A stretch of DNA of 57,477 nt, taken from NCBI GenBank assembly GCA_002050435.1, contig MWYV01000039.1, positions 1 through 57,477 of the forward strand, read 5' to 3'. This DNA comes from Chitinophagales bacterium 33-2. GTDB lineage: Bacteria; Bacteroidota; Bacteroidia; Chitinophagales; Chitinophagaceae. The notes beneath the pieces are model-generated. The model saw only the letters and a program-made list of their open reading frames with translations, did not search any database and was not told the origin of the DNA. Position numbers and translations under genes: made by a program. Shown here piece by piece: positions 45,105-52,477 of this stretch (its first letter is position 1; every line of letters starts with the position of its first letter).

Positions 45105-46373
45105 TCAAATCATTTCACTTCCAAAATAACTGTGTAGTACCACCGGGATCTTAATGCCATTTTCATTCTGAAAATTTTCAAGTAAACAGGCAAGAATCCG
45201 CGGCAAAGCAAGCGCACTTCCATTAAGCGTGTGTACGAACTGGCTTTTTCCACCTTCATCTTTAAACCGGATCTTCATACGGTTGCTCTGGTAGGTTTCA
45301 AAATTGGAAACAGAACTGACTTCCAGCCATTTTTCCTGGGCTGCGCTGTAAACCTCAAAGTCATAAGTAAGTGCAGATGTAAAACTCATATCGCCACCGC
45401 AAAGGCGCAGGATGCGGTAGGGCAATTCAAGACTTTGAAGAATTTTTTCTATGTGCACCACCATTTCTTCCAGCACCTCATAGCTTTTATCGGGGTGTAC
45501 CAGTTGAACGATTTCTACTTTATCAAACTGGTGTAACCTGTTCAGCCCTCTTACATCCTTTCCATAGCTTCCTGCCTCGCGTCGGAAACAGGGCGTATAG
45601 GCAGTCATTTTTACTGGCAGTTCATGCTCTTTCAACATTACATCCCGGTAAATATTGGTAACAGGTACTTCTGCAGTTGGAATGAGATAAAGGTGATCTT
45701 CTGAAACAAAATACATCTGTCCTTCCTTGTCTGGCAATTGTCCTGTGCCATAGGCAGATGCTTCATTTACCAAGTGTGGTGGCATGAATTCCGTATAGCC
45801 TGCTTTTGTATTATAATCGAGAAAATATTGTACAAGTGCTCTTTGCAACCGGGCACCTTTTCCTTTATAAACAGGAAAACCGCTTCCTGTGATCTTATTG
45901 CCCAATTCAAAATCGATCAGGTCAAATTTTTTGGCCAGATCCCAGTGAGGAACGGCACCGGAGTGTAGTTCTGGTTTGCTCCCTCCACTGCGGATCTCCT
46001 GGTTTTCTTCAGGAGTTTTTCCAGGAGGAACTAGAGGGGAAGGCAGGTTGGGTAATTGCAAAAGAAGTTCATGCACTTGTTTTTCTACTGCTTCAAGTTC
46101 CTCTTGTATAGGATGGTTTGCTGATTTTAAAGCTTCAACATCTTTTTTCCGAAGGTCGGCTTCTTCTTTTTGCCCTTTGGACATGAACTGTCCGATCTCT
46201 TTGGAAGCTGCGTTGATCTTCGCTTTGGTTTCGTCGAAACTGGTTGAAAGTTTTCTTCTTTCCTCGTCAAGTTGAATGATCAAATCCACCATCGCGGGAT
46301 CTTTAAAATTCTTTATTGCCAGTCTTTGTTTTACTTCTCCGGGATTCATTCTTAAAGTGGCCAGTTGCAACAT
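45105..46373 (-). CDS. serS: Seryl-tRNA synthetase
   Basis: This is a class II aminoacyl-tRNA synthetase of 422 aa. The N-terminal long coiled coil (about 30-105) binds tRNA-Ser. The core shows motif 2 (MTAYTPCFRREAGSYGKDVR, GLNRLHQFDKVEIVQLVHPD) and motif 3 (LNGSALALPRILACLLENFQ). The start MLQLATLRMNPGEVKQRLAI is the usual family beginning. 80 bp separate it from the DUF1800 gene downstream; a 72-bp gap lies upstream towards the cyclophilin gene. Confidence 0.97.
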   Translation of the reverse strand: MLQLATLRMNPGEVKQRLAIKNFKDPAMVDLIIQLDEERRKLSTSFDETKAKINAASKEIGQFMSKGQKEEADLRKKDVEALKSANHPIQEELEAVEKQVHELLLQLPNLPSPLVPPGKTPEENQEIRSGGSKPELHSGAVPHWDLAKKFDLIDFELGNKITGSGFPVYKGKGARLQRALVQYFLDYNTKAGYTEFMPPHLVNEASAYGTGQLPDKEGQMYFVSEDHLYLIPTAEVPVTNIYRDVMLKEHELPVKMTAYTPCFRREAGSYGKDVRGLNRLHQFDKVEIVQLVHPDKSYEVLEEMVVHIEKILQSLELPYRILRLCGGDMSFTSALTYDFEVYSAAQEKWLEVSSVSNFETYQSNRMKIRFKDEGGKSQFVHTLNGSALALPRILACLLENFQNENGIKIPVVLHSYFGSEMI

Positions 46374-46445
46374 GTTGATAAATTAGGTGGGCAAAGATAA
46401 AGCAGGGTGGTGAACCGGGTTTACTTAAGCACATTGATGGAAAAA

Positions 46446-47156
46446 TCAATAATTTTTTCTCCTGATCAACCTGGCTTTTATGATCCTTACATCATTTAGC
46501 GGCCGATCGCGGTCAATTGCTTTACTTGTTGTTGTGGCAGCAATGGAGTCCAGCACATCAAAACCTTTTACAAGTTCACCGAAGACCGTATAATTCTGGT
46601 CAAGATGCGGTGAGCCACCGATATTTTTATATACTTCCCTGTGTGCTACAGGAATTTTTCTTCCTTTTAAACGGTTGGTTTCCACTGAATCGAGTCCGGC
46701 ATCTGTAAATACTCTGCCCTGCACAATATAAAACTGGCTTCCGCTGCTTTTTTTCTCAGGGTTCACATCATCGCCCGTTCTTGCAGCGGCCAGTGCGCCT
46801 TTTTTATGAAAGAGCTGTGGTTGAAATTCGGCGTCGATCAGGTATGGTACACTACTATTGCCCAGTGGCTGTCCTGATTGGGCGCGCCTGCTTTGATCAT
46901 CTCCGGCCTGTATCATAAAATTTTTGATCACGCGGTGAAACAAAATGCTGTCGTAATATTTTGATTTAACCAGCTTCAGAAAATTGTCACGGTGCATAGG
47001 TGTAGCATCAGACAATCTTAAAACCATAGTGCCGGCTGTTGTTTGCATCTCAACATCGCGCGACCTGTCGTTTTGAGTAACCCGGTCTTTTTGACCAACA
47101 CAACCGTTGAAAAGCATTAAAACGCTGAGCAAAAGAAGCTGTAAAATAACCTTCAT
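46446..47156 (-). CDS. Cyclophilin-type peptidyl-prolyl isomerase, lipoprotein
   Basis: This is a 236-aa PPIase. The signal peptide ends in a lipobox (LMLFNGCVGQ, Cys19), so it probably sits in the periplasm. The cyclophilin domain covers about 40-225: YYDSILFHRVIKNFMIQAGD (catalytic Arg), GALAAARTGDDVNPEKKSSG, SQFYIVQGRVFTDAGLD, then a 30-residue insertion before YTVFGELVKGFDVLDSIA. It catalyses proline isomerisation in exported proteins. Faces the small unknown gene upstream at 18 nt, same strand. Confidence 0.95.
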   Translation of the reverse strand: MKVILQLLLLSVLMLFNGCVGQKDRVTQNDRSRDVEMQTTAGTMVLRLSDATPMHRDNFLKLVKSKYYDSILFHRVIKNFMIQAGDDQSRRAQSGQPLGNSSVPYLIDAEFQPQLFHKKGALAAARTGDDVNPEKKSSGSQFYIVQGRVFTDAGLDSVETNRLKGRKIPVAHREVYKNIGGSPHLDQNYTVFGELVKGFDVLDSIAATTTSKAIDRDRPLNDVRIIKARLIRRKNY

Positions 47157-47174
47157 ATTGTAGAGATCTGGTGA

Positions 47175-47528
47175 TTAACGTTTTGCGGATTCCTGTTGCT
47201 GAAAATATAATAAAACATGATCTTTCAGAAATGCTTCCTGTTCATGGGGCAGCATGGGCGCCATGGGTTTTAATTGCCTGAAGTGCGGCCATCCATCTTC
47301 ATCTACCTGGTCAAGTTCATAATATCCACTGGGAATAAGCACTGTGCAAACGGCAAGGTGCATGAGATCCTGTTTTTGTTCTTTTGAGAACTTATTTTTT
47401 ATATCACCCAGTTCCTGAACGCCAATTAAAAAAAGTATGGATTCCAGATCGGGCTTTTTTCCAAAGCGCTCAGTTAATTCCTGTTCCAGTTTCCACCATC
47501 TGACCTGCAGATCATCATTTCCCGCCAT
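47175..47528 (-). CDS. Conserved-looking small hypothetical protein
   Basis: This is a 117-aa soluble acidic protein (MAGNDDLQVRWWKLEQELTE...) with no signal peptide, transmembrane helix or motif I can name. It is mostly helical by composition, with segments GKKPDLESILFLIGVQELGD and EDGWPHFRQLKPMAPMLPHE. It starts a two-gene unit with the cyclophilin lipoprotein 18 nt downstream. I believe similar unnamed proteins occur in Bacteroidota, but cannot check. Function unknown. Confidence 0.8.
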   Translation of the reverse strand: MAGNDDLQVRWWKLEQELTERFGKKPDLESILFLIGVQELGDIKNKFSKEQKQDLMHLAVCTVLIPSGYYELDQVDEDGWPHFRQLKPMAPMLPHEQEAFLKDHVLLYFQQQESAKR

Positions 47529-47661
47529 AGCATTATTTTGATCTGCGAAATTAGTTCAAGTTTTGTCAAGTCGCTTTTGGTTTCATTGGGCAAGGCGCAC
47601 TGGTGATAAAGAATTTTTTAATCTTTCAATCCTCATTAATATTGCAGCACAATCAATTTAT

Positions 47662-48039
47662 ATGAATTTTCCGGAAAGCCTGCGCTATACCAAAGACCAT
47701 GAATGGATTAGAATGGAAGGAGATATTGCCGTGATCGGGATCACTGAATTTGCACAACATGAGTTGGGCGATATTGTTTATGTTGAAATTGAATCCGTAG
47801 GTAAAGAGATGAGTTCAGGAGAAGTATTCGGTACGGTAGAGGCAGTTAAAACGGTTTCAGATCTTTACCTTCCCGTTAATGGCAGTGTGATTGAGGTGAA
47901 TCCAAAACTCAATTCCAATCCCGAACTGGTGAATTCCGATCCCTATGGTGATGGATGGATGGTAAAAATGAAAGTAGCGAGCGCCGGGGATGTAAATGCA
48001 CTTATGGATGCCGCCGCTTATAAGGCGCTGGTTGACTAA
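47662..48039 (+). CDS. gcvH: Glycine cleavage system H protein
   Basis: GcvH carries the aminomethyl group on lipoate during glycine cleavage. It is 125 aa from the ATG at 47662 ([20 protein letters not shown]). A longer in-frame reading from 47563 adds 33 residues that match nothing and is rejected. The lipoyl Lys is K63 in [16 protein letters not shown]. No gcvT/gcvP is adjacent. The stop overlaps the VanZ-family start (TAATG). Confidence 0.96.
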   Translation: MNFPESLRYTKDHEWIRMEGDIAVIGITEFAQHELGDIVYVEIESVGKEMSSGEVFGTVEAVKTVSDLYLPVNGSVIEVNPKLNSNPELVNSDPYGDGWMVKMKVASAGDVNALMDAAAYKALVD

Positions 48040-48422
48040 TGCATTCGTTGATTAATAAAATCATAAGGTCCAAAGCTTTGGCGCTGGGCTACCTTATTTT
48101 TATAAGTTTCCTGTTTTTTCTTCCTGGTTCTGCCTTACCTAAAGAGAATTGGTTTGGCCGTATTCATCTTGATAAATGGATACATGTTTCCTTGTTTTCT
48201 ATCTTGGTTTTCATTTTTTCCTTTGCCTTTAGAATTTTTAAACCTTCCGCACAAGTCCTCCTTTTTATATCTGCTTTATTGTATGGAACTGTCATTGAAT
48301 GGGTTCAAGACAGGTTTATCCAGAACAGAGGGTTTGATGTATATGATATTCTTGCAGATGGGGCAGGTGCTGTATTGGGTCTTCTTTTAGCGGGATGGTA
48401 TAAAAAAAATAAACCCCTGTAG
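48039..48422 (+). CDS. VanZ family membrane protein
   Basis: This is a 127-aa protein with four transmembrane helices, VanZ-like (LGYLIFISFLFFLPGSALPK, LDKWIHVSLFSILVFIFSFA, AVLGLLLAGWYKKNK). The conserved DKWIHV and ENRGFDVYDILAD-type residues are present (QNRGFDVYDILADGAGAVLG). VanZ gives low-level teicoplanin resistance in Enterococcus, but most homologues have no known role. Coupled to gcvH by a 1-nt overlap. Confidence 0.9.
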   Translation: MHSLINKIIRSKALALGYLIFISFLFFLPGSALPKENWFGRIHLDKWIHVSLFSILVFIFSFAFRIFKPSAQVLLFISALLYGTVIEWVQDRFIQNRGFDVYDILADGAGAVLGLLLAGWYKKNKPL

Positions 48423-48430
48423 AAACAGGG
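48412..48430. other. Hairpin over the VanZ gene stop
   Basis: ACCCCTGT, loop AGAA, ACAGGGGT: an 8-bp stem that covers the VanZ stop codon. An A run precedes it, but no T run follows on the plus strand, so it is a weak plus-strand terminator; it may instead mark the 5' part of a new leader (see the small ORF at 48454). Confidence 0.6.
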
Positions 48431-48453
48431 GTCGCAACCAAAACTAACTGCTT

Positions 48454-48543
48454 ATGAGAAAATTGACTGCTTATGTGAGAAAAACTATATTACCTAACGC
48501 AAATTCGTTGCCAAAAGCTATTTTCATATTGTTAACGAAATGA
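48454..48543 (+). other. Candidate 29-codon ORF with a tandemly repeated start region
   Basis: ATG at 48454 gives MRKLTAYVRKTILPNANSLP followed by KAIFILLTK and TGA, a basic start with a hydrophobic end. It follows the 48412 hairpin and the leader CAAAACTAACTGCTT. The segment ACTGCTTATG(T)GAGAAAA occurs twice in a row (48446-48484). No product can be named; it could be a leader peptide, a small membrane peptide or chance. Confidence 0.3.
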
Positions 48544-48720
48544 TAACTATAAAATAAGAACTTTCGCTACTGTTTGACAGAAAAAATGATGCCAAAGCAG
48601 CCAAAATTTAAATTTTTTCGCCATCTATAGCAGCATCAGTGGCTTCACAAAGGTGAGTTGGGAACCTTGTTTTATAATTTTAGTTATAAGAAGGGAAAAA
48701 GTTCTACAACTAGTGATAAG

Positions 48721-48741
48721 TCAATGGTCAATGGTCAATGG
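48721..48741. repeat. Heptanucleotide tandem repeat (TCAATGG x3)
   Basis: Three exact copies of TCAATGG, the reverse complement of the CCATTGA unit at 12-58 and 49321-49369. Confidence 0.9.
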
Positions 48742-48780
48742 GTGCTGTCAGGGGGAAATCAGGCATCAGTTTTAAGATAA

Positions 48781-48944
48781 TTGCCTCAGGCTGGCGGGTC
48801 TCGTACCTGCACGACAAGCTTTTTGAGCGTTGCCGGAAGCCTTTGGAACAGGCAACAAAAAGGCCTCAAGCAGATTACGCAGATTTTCGCTGATGGGTCT
48901 TCTGCGTTCATCAGCGCGATCTGCGGGCAACAAGAGGCAGGTAC
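48781..48944. repeat. Dispersed hairpin repeat, copy B
   Basis: The core GCAGATTACGCAGATTTTCG, GGGTCTTCTGCGTTCATCAG, CGCGATCTGCGGGCAACAA matches copy A at 20885-20949. The inner stem CGCTGATG/CATCAGCG with CGCAGAT/ATCTGCG is better preserved here than in copy A. The outer pair GTACCTGC (48803-48810) and GCAGGTAC (48937-48944) is a perfect 8-bp inverted repeat that may mark the element ends. Confidence 0.85.
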
Positions 48945-49201
48945 TGGTATCAAATAGATCCACACTCCTCACCAAAATGAAATTCCAGGCACATCATCTT
49001 ATCACATTTGGGTGGTTGTGTGCGCATGATTGCTCCTGATTTTTCCTAAGAAATGTTGATACCTAAGGTGGAGCAATACAGCGCGGAGAATGCTTGCACA
49101 ATCAGATCGCATGGAGTTGCACTTGTTTTCATTTTTCGGAGCGCTTCCTTGCGCAATCATCCAAAGGTATCTGGCCCACCGAAGCGAAGCGCAGGGGGGC
49201 T

Positions 49202-49227
49202 CCACCTTTTTTTCAAGAAAAAGGTGG
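49202..49227. repeat. Hairpin CCACCTTTTT / AAAAAGGTGG
   Basis: A 10-bp perfect inverted repeat with a 6-nt loop in the gap before the prfA 3' end. It has no neighbouring gene to terminate and no T tract after it. Confidence 0.6.
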
Positions 49228-49320
49228 AAGCCGCAATTAAGCATGGGATTCGTGTATCATCCTCAGGAATCAATTTCAGTATGGTTATGCCAATTCAGAA
49301 AATCTTTCCCCGGAAAACAG

Positions 49321-49369
49321 CTATTGACCATTGACTATTGACCATTGACTATTGACCTTGACCATTGCC
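49321..49369. repeat. Heptanucleotide tandem repeat (CTATTGA/CCATTGA)
   Basis: Five 7-bp units alternate CTATTGA and CCATTGA, then decay into CCTTGACCATTG. It ends 32 bp from the 3' end of prfA. The DNA between repeat and gene (CCCTTAAC.TA.CACTA) resembles that between the repeat at 12-58 and mutL. Confidence 0.9.
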
Positions 49370-49401
49370 AACCGAAACCTCATTCTACCCTTAACATAGC
49401 A

Positions 49402-50466
49402 CTAGTTTTGTTTCGCCATTTTTTCAGCATTTTCAGCAAATTGCAAAGCATCAATCAATTCCTGGATGCCGCCTTCCAGCACTTCCTGGAGATTGTAGAG
49501 CGTCATCCCGATGCGGTGATCGGTTACACGACCCTGGGGGAAATTATAGGTTCTAACCTTTGCACTCCTGTCGCCCGAACTCACAAGGCTTTTCCGATGC
49601 CGGGAAATTTCTTCTTCCTGTTTTCTCACCTGCTCTTCATACAATTTCGTTCGCAGCATCTGCATGGCTTTTCCCCTGTTGCCCAGCTGGGTTCTTTCGG
49701 TCTGGCAAACTATTACAGTTCCGGTGGGAATATGGGTCAGCAATACTTTGGTTTCCACTTTATTTACATTCTGACCTCCGGCTCCGCCGCTGCGTGCCGT
49801 TTCCATTTTTACATCGCTGTCCTTCAGTTCAAAATCCACTTCTTCTGCTTCGGGCATCACCGCAATGGTAGCAGCACTGGTATGCACCCTTCCGCTTCCT
49901 TCTGTATCCGGAACCCTTTGTACCCGGTGCACCCCGCTTTCAAATTTCAGGGTTCCATACACATCTTCGCCTATCACTTCAATCTGAACTTCTTTATATC
50001 CGCCAACCGTTCCTTCATTTTCACTGAGCAGCGCGGTTTTCCATCCCCGGCGTTCACAATAACGCATATACATTCTTAAAAGATCACCCGCGAATAACGA
50101 AGCTTCGTCTCCACCTGTACCGGCCCGGATCTCAATAATGGCGTTCTTTTCATCCTGCGGATCTTTAGGGATCAACATCTGCCTGATGGAACTTTCCATT
50201 TTTTCTATTTTTTCTTCTGTTTCTGGAAGTTCCATTTTAGCCAGTTCCCTCATTTCCTCATCGGAGCCATTCAGGGCTTCGCGGTAGAAATCAATATCGT
50301 TCAACAGCTTTTTATATTCTGTAAAGGAGATCACGATCTTTTCAAGACTTCGGTATTCTTTCGACAATTGCCCGAATTTCCTGTTGTCGCCAATGATATC
50401 AGGATTGGTAAGCGATACCCCCAGGTCATCAAATCTTGCTTTAATAGCTTCTAATTTATCGAGCAT
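49402..50466 (-). CDS. prfA: Peptide chain release factor 1
   Basis: RF1 ends translation at UAA and UAG. It is 354 aa with the GGQ motif ([15 protein letters not shown], near residue 225) that triggers peptide release, and the anticodon-mimic segment in domain 2 (about 105-200). [20 protein letters not shown] and [13 protein letters not shown] are family blocks. The full length is normal. The presence of RF1 means UAG is expected to be read as stop, which matters for the amber codon at 57403. Confidence 0.97.
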   Translation of the reverse strand: MLDKLEAIKARFDDLGVSLTNPDIIGDNRKFGQLSKEYRSLEKIVISFTEYKKLLNDIDFYREALNGSDEEMRELAKMELPETEEKIEKMESSIRQMLIPKDPQDEKNAIIEIRAGTGGDEASLFAGDLLRMYMRYCERRGWKTALLSENEGTVGGYKEVQIEVIGEDVYGTLKFESGVHRVQRVPDTEGSGRVHTSAATIAVMPEAEEVDFELKDSDVKMETARSGGAGGQNVNKVETKVLLTHIPTGTVIVCQTERTQLGNRGKAMQMLRTKLYEEQVRKQEEEISRHRKSLVSSGDRSAKVRTYNFPQGRVTDHRIGMTLYNLQEVLEGGIQELIDALQFAENAEKMAKQN

Positions 50467-50535
50467 GGTGAAAATTGGCTGGCAAAATTAGGTGATGCCT
50501 TCGAATATGCACGTGAATGGTTTATTTTAGCCCGG

Positions 50536-51687
50536 ATGACCTATAGAAAATTTAAAGGAACGCGCATTTTCGATGGGTACAGGTTTTATGATGGCCATGC
50601 ACTGGTTACAGATGCAACTGGCAGGGTGGAAGCCCTGATTCCATTGGAACAGGCAGGAGAAGTTGAAAATTTTGAAGGCATCCTTACTCCTGGGTTGGTG
50701 AACTGTCATTGTCACCTCGAGTTAAGTCATTTGTTCGGGGTTGTTCCAGAAAAAACCGGACTGGTTGATTTTGTTCTGCAGGTCATTTCAGCTAGAGCCG
50801 CCCCGGAAGCATTGATCCTGGAAGCCATTAAAAAGGCGGACCAGGAAATGTTTGAAAAGGGGATCGTGGCAGTTGGTGACATATCAAATACATCTTTTAC
50901 CATTCGGCAAAAGGAGCAGTCGCCGATCCGGTATTATAATTTTATAGAAGCACTTGGCTGGGATCCTTCCGTTGCTCAACCTGTGTTTGAAAAAACAGTT
51001 TTGGTGTATGATGATTTCGGAAAATTAAATAATAACCTGCGCGCTGTTGTTCCTCATGCGCCTTACTCAGTTTCAGATATGCTGTGGGAAAAAATGGTTC
51101 CATTGTATGAGAACAAGGTAGTGAGTATTCACAACCAGGAAACAATGGAGGAAGCTCTTTTTTTCCAGGATGGAAGCGGAGGTTTCAACAGGCTTTTTGC
51201 AACACTTGGAATCAATAACGATCATTTTCAACCTCCTGGAACAACCAGCCTCCGCACACATTATAAAAAATTATTGCCAGCTCAAAATATTTTGCTGGTG
51301 CACAATACATTTATTACGGAGGAAGATATTTTGTTTATAAAAACATCCGGGGAAAGCAATTTGAAAAAAACTTTTTTCTGCATGTGCATCAATGCCAATT
51401 TGTACATTGAAGATCGGCGGCCTCCGTTGGAACTGTTAATAAAAAACAAGGTAAACATTGTGTTAGGCACTGATAGCATGGCCAGTAATTCAGCTTTGGA
51501 TATCTATGGCGAAGTAAAAACTATTTTAAAAAATTTCCCTACCCTGCCATTAGAACAGGTGTTATCATGGGCAACCATCAATGGTGCAAAAGCGCTGGGA
51601 ATGGAGGATACACTGGGTAGTTTTGAAAAAGGAAAACTGCCGGGCATCGTGCAGATCCACAAGGAAAAATCAAAACGCATACTGTAA
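50536..51687 (+). CDS. Amidohydrolase family protein (deaminase-like)
   Basis: This is a 383-aa metal-dependent hydrolase of the TRZ/ATZ-cytosine deaminase type: [14 protein letters not shown] (HxH metal site, near residue 59), [23 protein letters not shown] (His), [13 protein letters not shown] (His) and [20 protein letters not shown] (Asp). The small composite domain is at both ends. The family includes S-adenosylhomocysteine, guanine and aminofutalosine deaminases; which one fits here is not decided by the sequence. Divergent from prfA by 69 bp, convergent with recO by 2 bp. Confidence 0.9.
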   Translation: MTYRKFKGTRIFDGYRFYDGHALVTDATGRVEALIPLEQAGEVENFEGILTPGLVNCHCHLELSHLFGVVPEKTGLVDFVLQVISARAAPEALILEAIKKADQEMFEKGIVAVGDISNTSFTIRQKEQSPIRYYNFIEALGWDPSVAQPVFEKTVLVYDDFGKLNNNLRAVVPHAPYSVSDMLWEKMVPLYENKVVSIHNQETMEEALFFQDGSGGFNRLFATLGINNDHFQPPGTTSLRTHYKKLLPAQNILLVHNTFITEEDILFIKTSGESNLKKTFFCMCINANLYIEDRRPPLELLIKNKVNIVLGTDSMASNSALDIYGEVKTILKNFPTLPLEQVLSWATINGAKALGMEDTLGSFEKGKLPGIVQIHKEKSKRIL

Positions 51688-51689
51688 CA

Positions 51690-52427
51690 TCAACCCAGGA
51701 CTTCTCTGAGTACCGGAAGTGTTTTTAAATTCCCGAAATCCTGGATATGCAGCGCGTAATATTTTTCAATTACCTGGATAAGTCTTCTTCGCTGTTCCTG
51801 TTTTAAAACCACATCCTTTAACTCTGACGGCTGCATGATCTTTAAAATATGCGAAACAGATGCGGCCTCACTATCTGCAACATAATTCGAATGCAATGGT
51901 TGTTCAGATACAAAAACCCCTTCTTCAAGATCAAGAAAATTACGACTCAGTGTATAGTTATCTGTGATCCTGAATCCAAAGAATACAGCCAGGTGTACTG
52001 CAAAAAATAAAGGAAAATTTGCAGTCACGGTATCCTCTGCATCATCCAGGTGCGCTAAAGCATCTTCTGTAAAATAAAAAAGTTCAGGATGGGGTTCAGG
52101 TTGTTTCAGGCACCTGGTTAACAGTTCGATCATGAACAGTGCCACCGAATGTTTTTTAACATCGGAAAAAATATGCCTGTACAAAAAATTCCATTTGTAT
52201 TCTTTCAGCCGTTGCAGGTTTTTTAATTCATTGTGGTAGGCCACCAGGTCAAGTAAAGAGACGGGTTGAAAAAAGGCGGCTTTATTGGATCCTCTTTTTG
52301 AACTGGACCGCACACCATTCACCATGTAAGATTGAAGACCAAAAAGTTCAGTGAAAATGGTGACCACCAGGCTTGTTTCTCCATACTTCACTGTTCTTAA
52401 AACAATTCCCCTGGTTTTATTCACCAT
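51690..52427 (-). CDS. recO: DNA repair protein RecO
   Basis: RecO helps load RecA onto SSB-coated DNA in the RecFOR pathway. It is 245 aa with an N-terminal OB fold (VNKTRGIVLRTVKYGETSLV, VTIFTELFGLQSYMVNGVRS) and an alpha-helical C-terminal part. The usual Cys4 zinc site is not visible, as is often the case in Bacteroidota. It lies 50 nt downstream of the porZ-like gene on the same strand. Confidence 0.94.
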   Translation of the reverse strand: MVNKTRGIVLRTVKYGETSLVVTIFTELFGLQSYMVNGVRSSSKRGSNKAAFFQPVSLLDLVAYHNELKNLQRLKEYKWNFLYRHIFSDVKKHSVALFMIELLTRCLKQPEPHPELFYFTEDALAHLDDAEDTVTANFPLFFAVHLAVFFGFRITDNYTLSRNFLDLEEGVFVSEQPLHSNYVADSEAASVSHILKIMQPSELKDVVLKQEQRRRLIQVIEKYYALHIQDFGNLKTLPVLREVLG

Positions 52428-52477
52428 TAGTGTAAATAAATAATTTAGAATGGATTTTTATTTAATACTCACCGGAT

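Larger units (their letters stand above)
48423..49401. other. Long repeat-rich intergenic region between VanZ gene and prfA
   Basis: This 979-bp stretch has no well-supported gene. From left to right: a candidate 29-codon ORF (48454-48543), a heptamer repeat (48721-48741), dispersed repeat copy B (48781-48944), a fold-back CCACCTTTTT...AAAAAGGTGG (49202-49227), and a longer heptamer repeat (49321-49369). Minus-strand and plus-strand reading frames of 60-93 codons cross these repeats but look non-coding. Confidence 0.7.

Noticed and set aside
47563..47661. N-terminal extension of GcvH
   Set aside because: The extra 33 residues do not match the family; the ATG at 47662 gives the standard H-protein start.
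49002..49341. Several 80-93 codon ORFs on both strands in the gap before prfA
   Set aside because: They overlap one another and pass through hairpin and heptamer repeats; none has a protein-like pattern.
48721..49369. CRISPR-like array
   Set aside because: The repeat units are 7 bp with no spacers, and no cas genes are present.
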